From the NCBI RefSeq assembly GCF_000969985.1, contig NZ_CP009526.1:2170001-2234000 (forward strand): a stretch of DNA of 64,000 nt, written 5' to 3'. Positions 24,940-33,125 of the stretch are shown here, in pieces. The notes beneath the pieces were generated by a model. That model saw only the letters and a program-made list of their open reading frames with translations. It ran no database searches and had not been told where the DNA came from. This DNA is from Methanosarcina barkeri str. Wiesmoor (lineage in GTDB: Archaea; Halobacteriota; Methanosarcinia; Methanosarcinales; Methanosarcinaceae). A program made the position numbers and the translations under genes. Position 1 is the first letter of the stretch. Each line of letters begins with the position of its first letter.

Positions 24940-26622
24940 ATGGAAGATCTAGTTTCACAAATAGTAGATCTGTGGACTGATATAAATCCTGTTGTTGGTT
25001 ATACTAGTGGCCACTTGGAATCTTTGAGTAAACTATTCAAACAAACCATTGAAAACACGGAGATCATGCGTAACCGCATTCGGATTTTACGATCACAGTT
25101 GAATAACATTACTGACGAAGAGTTACGGCTAACAGCAGATGCTGTTTTGATATCACTCAAGACTCAGCTAGATATGTCTCGTCCCAGCGGTGCAGGTCCC
25201 TCCGGCACTGGTATGGGCGGTATTGGGGCTGCTGGAGATGGGGTCTTTTATATATTGCTCAAGAAAGATTACAATAAAGATTTCATTCCTACATATTTAC
25301 AAGCAGTGGAAGAAATTGTGGAGTTAGAAACAGAAAGGTGGAAAGGGCAAGATTTTACTATTCTAGTTTGTAAAGAATGTCTTAACACAGCTACCTATTT
25401 GGAAGGTACATTAGAATCATTGAAAAAAGTACGTCCAGATGTGGATCAAGCAGTCAACAAAATCAACGTAGCTTTAGAAAAGTACAAGGATATTTTTCTT
25501 GTAGATAGTAGATTAAACTCTGACAGGTTTGATGATTATTGGCCATTGTTTCAAGAATGGGATGCAAATGCTGGACCAACTCAAGCGCTCGGATATCCAA
25601 TGAGTTTGAAAAACTATTATCAATTGGATAAAAGTGCCGAAGAAATCGAAATCATGGCACAGAGTTGGTTAGATCTAGATATGGCAGTCACTATGGATAT
25701 TACCCAGCGCTTAGCTATGCTTCCATTTGTCGGAAGTGAAGGAAATTTGCAAACTATTTGGGACAAAGTAACCAAGAAATATTCTGTGGATTTCGGCGAA
25801 TATATGGAAAAAGTTGTCAATGCCTGTAATAACTATGGTGCTCGTTATATTATATTATTCAACAAGGATGATAAGGTAAATTTTGAACCTACTCCTGATT
25901 ATCTGGTCAACTTGATAACCGGTGGAGGAGATTATGCTATCAATTATCTCAGTCCTAAAACAGCTTACTCCCAACTCTACCTCACTCAGTCAAAAAACAC
26001 TTCTTTGCTGACGATGATCAATATTCTAGTACATGAAGCCTCTCATGGTTTCAACTTCGTTTTGTCGGCCAAATATGATAATTCACCATTGCTTAATCTT
26101 AACACTGCTTTAGAAGTACCAATGACAGAGGGAATGGCTTTTTATCGTGAATATCAATACTGGGCAGCAGCACGAAATCTTCTTGGTCAATCAAATCTGA
26201 ACGAAGAACAGAAAGCATATTTATCTCTCTATGGTGATACACCCGAAGAACAAGAACAAGGGGTGCTGTGTGCACAGTTGGAAACTTATATTTGGCGTGT
26301 TATCCGATATATCAGGGCTCTTTGTGATGTAAAAGTTAACGGTGGTAAGATGACATATACAGATTTCATAAGCTGTGCAGCTCAAACTACTGGATTGTCA
26401 GAGGAGACTCTTCATGGAGAGTGTTTCACCTTATTAGCGTCCCCGGGTTATGCTCCATGTTATGCTTTAGGATGTGTATCCTATGCTTACTTCCAGAAAA
26501 AGGGTATCTCAAATGGGATCTCGGAAATAGATTTTAATACCTTTGCTTCCAGGCAAGGCTTTTATTCTTGGCCTCAAGGAAAGAAAATGCTGGATAAATA
26601 TGTTTCCAAGCACCTTCGGTAA
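24940..26622 (+). CDS. DUF885-like zinc metallopeptidase
   Basis: 560 residues. The gluzincin pattern HEASH is at 365-369, with a likely third ligand Glu397 in MTEGMAFYREY. The N-terminus (LWTDINPVVGYTSGHLES) and the ending PGYAPCYALGCVSYAYF...FYSWPQ recall DUF885 proteins, whose HExxPGHH motif is here replaced by HEASHGF. I therefore call it DUF885-like, not a firm member. A Gly-rich loop (GAGPSGTGMGGIGAAGDG) at about 84-101 is unusual. No signal peptide, so probably cytosolic. A good GAGGAAAG ribosome-binding site precedes the ATG, 55 bp after the C69 stop, so the two are probably one operon. Confidence 0.7.
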   Translation: MEDLVSQIVDLWTDINPVVGYTSGHLESLSKLFKQTIENTEIMRNRIRILRSQLNNITDEELRLTADAVLISLKTQLDMSRPSGAGPSGTGMGGIGAAGDGVFYILLKKDYNKDFIPTYLQAVEEIVELETERWKGQDFTILVCKECLNTATYLEGTLESLKKVRPDVDQAVNKINVALEKYKDIFLVDSRLNSDRFDDYWPLFQEWDANAGPTQALGYPMSLKNYYQLDKSAEEIEIMAQSWLDLDMAVTMDITQRLAMLPFVGSEGNLQTIWDKVTKKYSVDFGEYMEKVVNACNNYGARYIILFNKDDKVNFEPTPDYLVNLITGGGDYAINYLSPKTAYSQLYLTQSKNTSLLTMINILVHEASHGFNFVLSAKYDNSPLLNLNTALEVPMTEGMAFYREYQYWAAARNLLGQSNLNEEQKAYLSLYGDTPEEQEQGVLCAQLETYIWRVIRYIRALCDVKVNGGKMTYTDFISCAAQTTGLSEETLHGECFTLLASPGYAPCYALGCVSYAYFQKKGISNGISEIDFNTFASRQGFYSWPQGKKMLDKYVSKHLR

Positions 26623-26700
26623 GTAAGAAAAAACTTGATGTAATTTATCTATCCAAGCAACAGATATATGAGCTGATCCTAAAACTTGAAATTACATTTC

Positions 26701-26809
26701 CTAGTGTCATGGAAATTTAATTATTGGGCATAATTTTTGATTTATTCTCCTCAACATGTAACGATTCAGAGTTACTATGTGACCAATAACTAAATTTTCT
26801 TGACACTAG
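26701..26809. mobile_element. 109-bp MITE, copy 2 of 2
   Basis: It has exactly the same length as 4336-4444 and is its reverse complement with few differences. Inverted ends CTAGTGTCATGGAAATTTAA and CTAGTGTCAAGAAAATTTAG flank a core containing AACGATTCAGAGTTACT. It lies 78 bp after the metallopeptidase stop. Confidence 0.8.
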
Positions 26810-26874
26810 TACCAGAATTTAGAACACCCAGTTGAGTTCCTAATTATGAAAATAGTTTTGAAACTATTATTTAT

Positions 26875-27019
26875 GAGCCAATCCCAAAATCTATTTTATT
26901 CTAAATCATCCTGAGTTTTCAGGATCAGTGTATTGATCAGATATTCAACTGGCTGGTCCAAATACTAAATTCAAAAATCAAAAATTCAAAAATCAAATTT
27001 TTAGTTTTAGGATAGGCTC
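26875..27019. mobile_element. Dispersed GAGCCTATCCC element, copy C
   Basis: Starts GAGCCAATCCCAAAAT and ends TTTTAGGATAGGCTC. The first 60 bp are almost identical to the copy at 54949-55080, including an internal hairpin CCTGAGTTTTCAGG. Confidence 0.7.
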
Positions 27020-27446
27020 TATGTGAGTTTTAAATCGGTTTTGGGATGGGTTAAATAATAAGTTCAAAATAGTTACAAAGTCAAAAAAGAAAGTAAAAAA
27101 TAAGCGAGCGATGATACCATAAGAAGTCATTTTTAATTTAGGTAAATATATTTAATTATTTATGAGTTTGAAGATGTTTACTACTTCTTATATTGCCACA
27201 GCTATATGTCGTTCCTGCAACAAAAACGCACATAAAATTTTTCGAATAACAGGCACAAAGAAATGAAAGATACGCGAGAAATGGAAATTAATAATAGGAT
27301 CACGTTGAAGAAGATCAAAGACAAGATTAGGCAAGATAAAAAAACTGAACTATGAAATAGGTGTGGTGAAGGTGTTAGTGGAAAATTTTACTCTCAATGC
27401 TTCTTTCTAACAATATTGGAGACGTTATGACCTTTCATTAATACTA
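27020..27446. other. AT-rich intergenic DNA with a doubtful 31-codon ORF
   Basis: Contains another GGTTTTGGGATGGG end (27040-27053). A short basic frame at 27263-27355 begins MKDTREMEINNRITLKKIKD; it has no ribosome-binding site and I do not call it a gene. Confidence 0.3.
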
Positions 27447-27813
27447 TTTTTATAAACTCAGAGAAAAAAAGACCAATCATTGAGCTTGCCCGCAAAATGA
27501 AGTGAAGCCGACACACAAAAAACGGCTTGTCGGCTTGAGCCCTGTTAATTCATTGTTAAGACTGTGCTTCATTGTCTAATCCATGGCAACAATCATCAAG
27601 TAATCATATCAGAGCATTATGTCCGCAGCAGAGTGAATCCTCCAGAGATAGCTCCTCTGGCTTTCCAGACCCTTTCCGGCTGCTGCCCGGGCCCATAGGA
27701 TCGGCATCTTTAGGTAAGCCGAATGATATGCCGGTCAGCGTTTCAACCTGTATTACCGGCACTTGCCAGGTCTTGAACTTATCGTCGAAGAACTCCCTGC
27801 TCTCCAAATAATT
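27447..27813. repeat. Direct repeat, left copy (duplicated 3' end of the protease-nuclease gene)
   Basis: About 367 bp, over 90 percent alike by eye to 29165-29529, in the same orientation. It starts in the T-run before ATAAACTC and ends at CTCCAAATAATT. It covers the last about 67 codons and the 3' flank of the gene at 29326-31221. One extra C in the GCCCGGGCCC run changes the reading frame relative to the other copy. Confidence 0.9.
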
Positions 27814-27912
27814 GAGATTGAACACATGACAGGCAACGAAGCCATTGAACTTTCCAGACTGGGAAAAAATGCGGTTGACAAATCGCACAAGTGGGGACGA
27901 ATAGTAGAACAA
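27604..27912 (-). pseudogene. Truncated C-terminal copy of the protease-nuclease gene
   Basis: On the minus strand the frame contains NYLESREFFDDKFKTWQVPV and ISFGLPKDADPM, nearly identical to the end of the protein encoded at 29326-31221, fused upstream to unrelated sequence. The active-site parts are missing. After PKDADPM the frame differs from the full-length gene because of a one-base indel (one extra C), giving the ending CCGHNALI. It is a duplication relic. The sequence upstream of the repeat (27814-27948, plus strand IEHMTGNEAIELSRLGK) looks like a fragment of another gene that I cannot name. Confidence 0.8.
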
Positions 27913-28063
27913 AAAATCAAATTAAAAACGGTTTGTATTCGTATGTGACCTGCTTGTTATGAGCAAGTCACCCCATATACGATATTAGATATTATTCTTC
28001 TTTGATTGCTGCTTTGATTTCTTTTTGAGTTTCTGGATCATTTAATTGTTCATCAGTAACAGA

Positions 28064-28816
28064 TCATTTATTTGTGTTCTTCTGTAAAATGAAGAACGTA
28101 TAACCATATTCATCTGGGTGTTCTCTGAAGATCTTTATCTCTTTTCTGTTAAAACTAAGTATCGTTTCTGCATCGGTGTTTCCTTTATAGTTATCACTGA
28201 TTTCATCAACTCTTTTTTCCAGATGGGAGTAAAAATCGTACCAGGTAGAAGCTGGCAGTTTAAAGCGGTCAATGAGATCATATCCTACTGCCATGATAAC
28301 TTTTTCAGTGTCAGGTATGCTCTTGATATCAGGATAACAGTCCTGCCAGAATTGAAGCACTTCCGAAGAAGGTTCATCCGTGAACCATGTGCTTTCTGTC
28401 AGTGCTATATAACCCTCATCTTTCAGAAACTGTTTCCAGTAGTTAAGTCCTTTTTCAAAACCAATGACAAAGATAGAGCCCTCTGACCAGATGATGTCGA
28501 ATTCTCCTGCTTCAAAAGGCAAGTCATCCATGGAAGCACAAACCGTGGTAATCCTGTCATCAAATCCTTCTTTAACTGCATTTTCCATCAGTTTATCCAG
28601 AAAAGGCTGGTAAATGTCAGTTGCAGTGATGTGACAGTCGTTGCAGATCTTTGCAAGATGTATTGTCTGCATACCCACACCGCAACCAATGTCAAGGATC
28701 TTAGTGCCTGCAGGAAGGGAAGAAAGCAAATTAAAGGCTTTTTCAGTACACTTGTTATTACCTGGACCCTGTCTGGGCAATCCATCAAATATCTCAAAAA
28801 TTGGTGATTCTGCCAT
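28064..28816 (-). CDS. Class I SAM-dependent methyltransferase
   Basis: 250 residues. Motif I, KILDIGCGVGMQTIHLA, lies at about 55-71, followed by TATDIYQPFLD (acidic residue binding the ribose), ASMDDLPF (motif III-like) and FDIIWSEGSIF (motif IV). It is a complete Rossmann-type methyltransferase of the Methyltransf_11/25 type. Substrate unknown; small-molecule methylation is likely. A GTGAGGA ribosome-binding site precedes the ATG. It lies between the two arms of the 365-bp direct repeat, so it may have arrived with the duplication or been trapped by it. Confidence 0.9.
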   Translation of the reverse strand: MAESPIFEIFDGLPRQGPGNNKCTEKAFNLLSSLPAGTKILDIGCGVGMQTIHLAKICNDCHITATDIYQPFLDKLMENAVKEGFDDRITTVCASMDDLPFEAGEFDIIWSEGSIFVIGFEKGLNYWKQFLKDEGYIALTESTWFTDEPSSEVLQFWQDCYPDIKSIPDTEKVIMAVGYDLIDRFKLPASTWYDFYSHLEKRVDEISDNYKGNTDAETILSFNRKEIKIFREHPDEYGYTFFILQKNTNK

Positions 28817-28839
28817 AAAATCCTCACAGAGATAATTTC

Positions 28840-28944
28840 TTAAATCTTTTGTGGTATCATGATAATGATTGTGTTTTCATCAATGTGTTTCTTAAGATTC
28901 TTCAAGTTCTCTGAGTTGATTCTGATTTGTTCTTCTGATTTCAT
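28840..28944 (-). CDS. 34-residue small ORF before the methyltransferase
   Basis: Starts ATG at 28944 with a good ribosome-binding site (AAGGAAG, 8-9 nt before) and ends TAA 23 bp before the methyltransferase ATG. The product reads MKSEEQIRINSENLKNLKKH and continues to an Ile-rich end (TIIIMIP). It could be a leader peptide or a small protein co-transcribed with the methyltransferase. No family recognised. Confidence 0.4.
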   Translation of the reverse strand: MKSEEQIRINSENLKNLKKHIDENTIIIMIPQKI

Positions 28945-29164
28945 CTCTCACACTTCCTTTATTATGGGGTTTTGGAAATGATGAATTATCAGCAATTTAG
29001 GTTTTGCACTTTATCTATTAAAGATACTTGAAAACTTAAGCTTACAAAAAAATCATCTTTTTCGATTTTGTAAAACTTCTCTCTCAACTGGCTTAGTTAA
29101 GTTAAATTAAAATAAAGAAACTAAAGGTTTTGCTTTAGTCTTACATTAGGTACATAAAATCCAA

Positions 29165-29529
29165 TTTTTTATAAACTCTGAAAAAAAGACCAATCATTGA
29201 GCTTGCCCGCAAAATGAAGTGAAGCCGACACGCAAAAAACGACTTGTCGGCTTGATCCCTGTTAATTCATTGCTAATACTGTGCTTCATTGTCTAATCCG
29301 TGGCAACAACCTTCAATTAATCGTATCAGAGCATTATGTCCGCAGCAGAGTGAATCCTCCGTAGATAGCTCCTCTGGCTTTCCAGACCCTTTCCGGCTGC
29401 TGCCCGGGCCATAGGATCTGCATCTTTAGGTAAGCCGAATGATATGCCGGTCAGAGCCTCAACCTGAACTACCGGCACTTGCCAGGTCTTGAACTCATCG
29501 TCGAAGAACTCCCTGCTCTCCAAATAATT
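29165..29529. repeat. Direct repeat, right copy (3' end of the protease-nuclease gene)
   Basis: Partner of 27447-27813. The two arms enclose about 1.35 kb containing the methyltransferase. Recombination between them would delete that gene. Confidence 0.9.
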
Positions 29530-31221
29530 CTTCTGCGTGCGCAGGTAGGCAGTGGCGCCGAACTTCCCGTTCTTATTGACGAATACCACCACCTTCCAGA
29601 AATCGGCAGGCAGAAGGTACTCATTGCGGTAAATCATATCGTCTTCTCGGAAGACAGGACCGGTGAATACCGATATCTGCGCATTGGCATTATCTGCGGT
29701 TTTCAGTATGTAGTCTTCTACTTCAAGCCAATCATGCTGGTTGAGGCGCTTGTGCTGAGGCGAGCAGTTAGTAAAATGGAATGTATCCTCTCCTGCGTCC
29801 CTGGCATTTGGCCCCCAGCAGGGATCCAGCCGGCGAACCAGATGTCCGCGGTCAAGTGGATTGTCTGCATACAATTTGGGTCCAGCCTGATATTTCTGGT
29901 CGAGACGCGGATCAAAATACCATTTGTCGCGGATGCGTTTGATCTTCTCCAGCTTCTTACCGTCAATATTGGCAGCAGTATAGAAGGCCAGCCTTCGATC
30001 AGCATTCATCACAATAGAAAAGTGCAGATAGGTAAGAATCTTACCTCCATCCTTGAGCGTTGCAACTTTGGACTGGAGATTGTCGGCCAGTTTGGGAAGC
30101 GGCAGATGGTACAGGGAACCCAGGAAATCGGGGTTGTAGCCATCTGCCAGGCTGTAATGTTCCATGGGCAGTTTTCCCAGCTCCAGCTCCATTACTGCAT
30201 TGGGTATGGGTTCTGGGGCGGTTATGATCGCAGGTCCGACCGGACCGGTGCCATGGCTGCGAAGCCTTCTCAGAGCTTCGGCCGCCATCGGCTCGTTCTC
30301 ACTGCGCGACTCCAGTGCCTTGAAGATGCGGCTGATGCGCACACCCTCATTGGCCACCCAGGCAATGGTACTGGGATCGTCGATGCCTTCTTGATAGGGC
30401 TGACCGTCTGTCTTGAGGATGTTACCCTGAGCATCTTTCATCGGCACTCCTGAGTGGTGCAGGCCCACAACCAGCCACTGATCGTTAAATACGGGCGAGC
30501 CTGAGGCTCCGCATTGAGTGTCAGTCAGATAGTACAGCCAGTTGTCAAAGATATCTACAACTTCGTTCTCCCGCAGGCAGAAATTTTTGAGACCACCATC
30601 AGGATGCTGAATAATGGAGACGTATTCGCCGGTCCGGACCTTGCCGGTGTCTTCCACGAGACGAAGTAATCCGTAATCGGTAAGCTCTGTCCCTTCTGTG
30701 GCAATGGGAGCCACGGATACAAATGTGAAGTCCATGTCCGGATCGGTGACGAAGAGCTCGTCGGGTCGCAGATCGAAGGATTTTGACGTCTTTTTTCGAC
30801 CGTTTATACCTTGTTCAAATTCGAACTCTGCAAAACTCTTCCTTGCCAGCTCTGCTGTATCGAGGACATGATTATTCGTTAGCAGCAGATTTGGGCCGAC
30901 AAGAAAACCTGTGCCGTAACCCTCTGGTCTGCCGAAGAGGTTCACGACCTGTATCCTGCAAACTGGTCTGGCCGCGAGCAGTCCAAGTTCCAGATAGGAG
31001 ATGTTGACAAGATCACTCTTTCCCATGATCCTTTCAAGGGCCAGGTTATCACCTGGTTCAAGAAAGATCAGTCGTCTCTCTATGGGTTGTGCCTCTGTCA
31101 AGGGACTGATGATTTCGCGCCTGAATCTTTCGCCTGGCTGCTCCACTTCAGCGGCTTTCTGTCGTATATAATACCTTTCAGAGGCTTTTCTCTGTTGCTC
31201 TTCTCGGGCATTTTTAAGCAT
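29326..31221 (-). CDS. Trypsin-like serine protease fused to DNA/RNA non-specific endonuclease
   Basis: 631 residues, two enzymatic domains. Residues about 85-305 are a trypsin/V8-like protease: GTGFLVGPNLLLTNNHVL with His118, Asp164 in DPDMDFTFV, and Ser240 in CGASGSPVF. Residues about 370-600 are a NUC1-type beta-beta-alpha-Me nuclease with DRGH at 457-460 and the Asn-bearing FTNCSPQHKRLNQHDW. No signal peptide is evident; the first 50 residues are charged, so cytosolic location is likely. Such fusions occur in bacteria and are discussed as effectors in conflict/defence systems; that role here is inference. GC content appears higher than in flanking DNA, pointing to transfer. The 3' end is duplicated at 27447-27813. 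Confidence 0.9.
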   Translation of the reverse strand: MLKNAREEQQRKASERYYIRQKAAEVEQPGERFRREIISPLTEAQPIERRLIFLEPGDNLALERIMGKSDLVNISYLELGLLAARPVCRIQVVNLFGRPEGYGTGFLVGPNLLLTNNHVLDTAELARKSFAEFEFEQGINGRKKTSKSFDLRPDELFVTDPDMDFTFVSVAPIATEGTELTDYGLLRLVEDTGKVRTGEYVSIIQHPDGGLKNFCLRENEVVDIFDNWLYYLTDTQCGASGSPVFNDQWLVVGLHHSGVPMKDAQGNILKTDGQPYQEGIDDPSTIAWVANEGVRISRIFKALESRSENEPMAAEALRRLRSHGTGPVGPAIITAPEPIPNAVMELELGKLPMEHYSLADGYNPDFLGSLYHLPLPKLADNLQSKVATLKDGGKILTYLHFSIVMNADRRLAFYTAANIDGKKLEKIKRIRDKWYFDPRLDQKYQAGPKLYADNPLDRGHLVRRLDPCWGPNARDAGEDTFHFTNCSPQHKRLNQHDWLEVEDYILKTADNANAQISVFTGPVFREDDMIYRNEYLLPADFWKVVVFVNKNGKFGATAYLRTQKNYLESREFFDDEFKTWQVPVVQVEALTGISFGLPKDADPMARAAAGKGLESQRSYLRRIHSAADIML

Positions 31222-31978
31222 ATCTTTCCCCCATCATAACCCAACAGTTCCCAATAGTTTGAAATAATCATAACTTGAGGAAACAGGCTTTAAGTTTTGG
31301 AATAATCCTGTTAATATATTTTAAATATTATATTTGGAAATGAATAATACAATATCCAATTTATAGTATTTTTACACATAATCCAATATAATTTTAGATA
31401 TAATGAATATAATTATTTGGAATTTTAGATTAGTATTAAACTTTTGTTTTATTTTAGACTACTTAGATTAATTCCTGGACATGTGCTCTTTCGGGATAAA
31501 GAACTGCGTCTTCCTTTCATATATCCCGGAAGCCTCTCGATGTCACAGACATAAATCATTAAAAAAATAATCAAACAGTTATACGGGAAGCGCTGACGTA
31601 GAGTAGTCATTTTACTTATTGTAATTATCTTTAAGGTCTTACTGGATATATCTGGTCATCTGGCTACGAACGATGGTCTGAACCTTCGTATGAGAAATTT
31701 TATAAATAAGTTAAAATAAAAGTGATTTTGGAATATATATTGGGGAAACCATCTTTGCACTAATGTGCAAAAAATTTTTACTTATATTATTGAACAAAAA
31801 TGCTAAATGAGAATTAATTTTAGATAAGTTAACTTTATAAAAATCAGTAATGTAGTTTATTCACAGTTTTGTATACTTTTTTAGCGTTGTGTATATCCCA
31901 AAATCTTAGTGCAAAGTACGTATTTGAACCTATGAACCCTATCAATCCTGGATCCTCAGCATAATTCTATTTTGAAAA
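31222..31978. other. AT-rich intergenic region
   Basis: No gene seen in about 760 bp. It contains runs such as TTATATTTGGAAATGAATAA and several AATCCAATAT-type words. The protease-nuclease promoter should lie in its first 100 bp. Confidence 0.4.
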
Positions 31979-32182
31979 CTAGTGCATCAATTCTCAAATA
32001 CATGCATAATAAGAAAATTACAGCTTATGACGCAAATATTGACACAAATATTATTATAAAGTCACATGGTATTCTGTAACACGGAAAAAGCAGCCGGTTG
32101 CAGAGTGATTCGATCTGGTTTTCAAAAAGTTCATTTTGGACATACAGTTCATTTTGGACATACTTTAGAATCGATGCACTAG
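31979..32182. mobile_element. 204-bp MITE with CTAGTGCAT ends, copy 2 of 2
   Basis: It is bounded by CTAGTGCATCAATTCTC and the inverted CTAGTGCATCGATTCT. It shares most of its left 130 bp with 4724-4983 but has a shorter middle and a 23-bp tandem duplication (AAGTTCATTTTGGACATA-type) near its right end. Confidence 0.75.
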
Positions 32183-32288
32183 TAATTAAAAAGAGAATAA
32201 TCGAATGTGACTCTCTCAATATATCTAATTCAGCTAATAGAAAGCCAGACTTTTTTTCTCTGTAGAGCATCTGGAGTATTTCGGGGTT

Positions 32289-32900
32289 TTAACTATACCT
32301 TCCCTCAAGCACATCCCTGATCGTCTTTACGGTCATGGCCCCTGTGGTTCCTTTCATATTATGGGGTGGCCATTCTCCTGACTTTATTTCTTCGGAATTT
32401 TCATCGTGTTCGTCTTCGAGGAGCAGGATGACCTTTATGTCTTCAGGAATATCGTCGACCATTTTTGCTCCGCATCCCGTAAGTTCGCTAAAGGCTTCTC
32501 TTCCTTTTTCTTCATCAAAAGGCGCAGTACAACCTTTTACGATATTTGTTCGAAAGCCTCTTTCAAGGAAACCAAGGCTATTAACGTATATGCAGACCTC
32601 CTCAACCAGGCCTGTCATGAATACTTCATCGATTCCCAGCTCTGCAGCTTTCAGTTCGAGTTCGGGGTTCATAAAGGCGTTTAGGTGATCTTTCGGAATC
32701 CTGATAACACTGACTGTCCCCCCTTTTACTACCTTTATTATTAGCCTGGCTATTTTGTCAACAATTGCCTTTGCCATAGGGGCTACAAGTTTTCCCTCAT
32801 ATAACGTTCCTTCATGTTCGTAGGTCTCATATACGAAATCGTTAGTCATATCTATAATAACCAGAGCTTTCAAGGTTTCACCGTTCCTCTTTGATTTCAT
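32289..32900 (-). CDS. Isochorismatase-like cysteine hydrolase with rearranged segment order
   Basis: 203 residues. The triad of the family can be seen: Asp17 (ALVIIDMTNDF), Lys70 (IPKDHLNAF), Cys103 (LVEEVCIYVNS). In the canonical fold the metal-binding strand and WPPH segment lie between the Asp and Lys parts. Here the sequence jumps from helix 1 (residue about 54) to the Lys segment, and the missing block (VILLLEDEHDENSEE, then EWPPHNMKGTTGA) is found at the C-terminus, residues 156-188. The protein could still fold as a rearranged domain. The family hydrolyses nicotinamide, isochorismate or related amides; substrate unknown. The frame is intact, so it is not evidently a pseudogene. Confidence 0.75.
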   Translation of the reverse strand: MKSKRNGETLKALVIIDMTNDFVYETYEHEGTLYEGKLVAPMAKAIVDKIARLIIKVVKGGTVSVIRIPKDHLNAFMNPELELKAAELGIDEVFMTGLVEEVCIYVNSLGFLERGFRTNIVKGCTAPFDEEKGREAFSELTGCGAKMVDDIPEDIKVILLLEDEHDENSEEIKSGEWPPHNMKGTTGAMTVKTIRDVLEGRYS

Positions 32901-33019
32901 TCCACATTTATTTTTATCGATCCTACTTTTAATTTATTATGAATTAGCATAAACCTGTTCCTGATTGTTTCATTTCCATCTGTTTTTAATCTGGCTTGGT
33001 AAAACTTAGGAGGTTTTTC

Positions 33020-33115
33020 AGCTCTAAAACTAACTGAGCTTTGACAAAACTAGCTCTAAAACTAACTGAGCTTTGACAAAACTAGCTCTAAAACTAACTG
33101 AGCTCTGACAAAACT
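33020..33115. repeat. 32-bp tandem repeat, three copies
   Basis: The unit AGCTCTAAAACTAACTGAGC plus TTTGACAAAACT begins at 33020, 33052 and 33084. It ends just before the 3' end of the flippase gene (33126). Confidence 0.9.
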
Positions 33116-33125
33116 AAATTTCCTT

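Noticed and set aside
29479-30453. 324-codon plus-strand open frame
   Set aside because: It lies fully within the protease-nuclease gene on the opposite strand, whose motifs are clear; composition is not protein-like.
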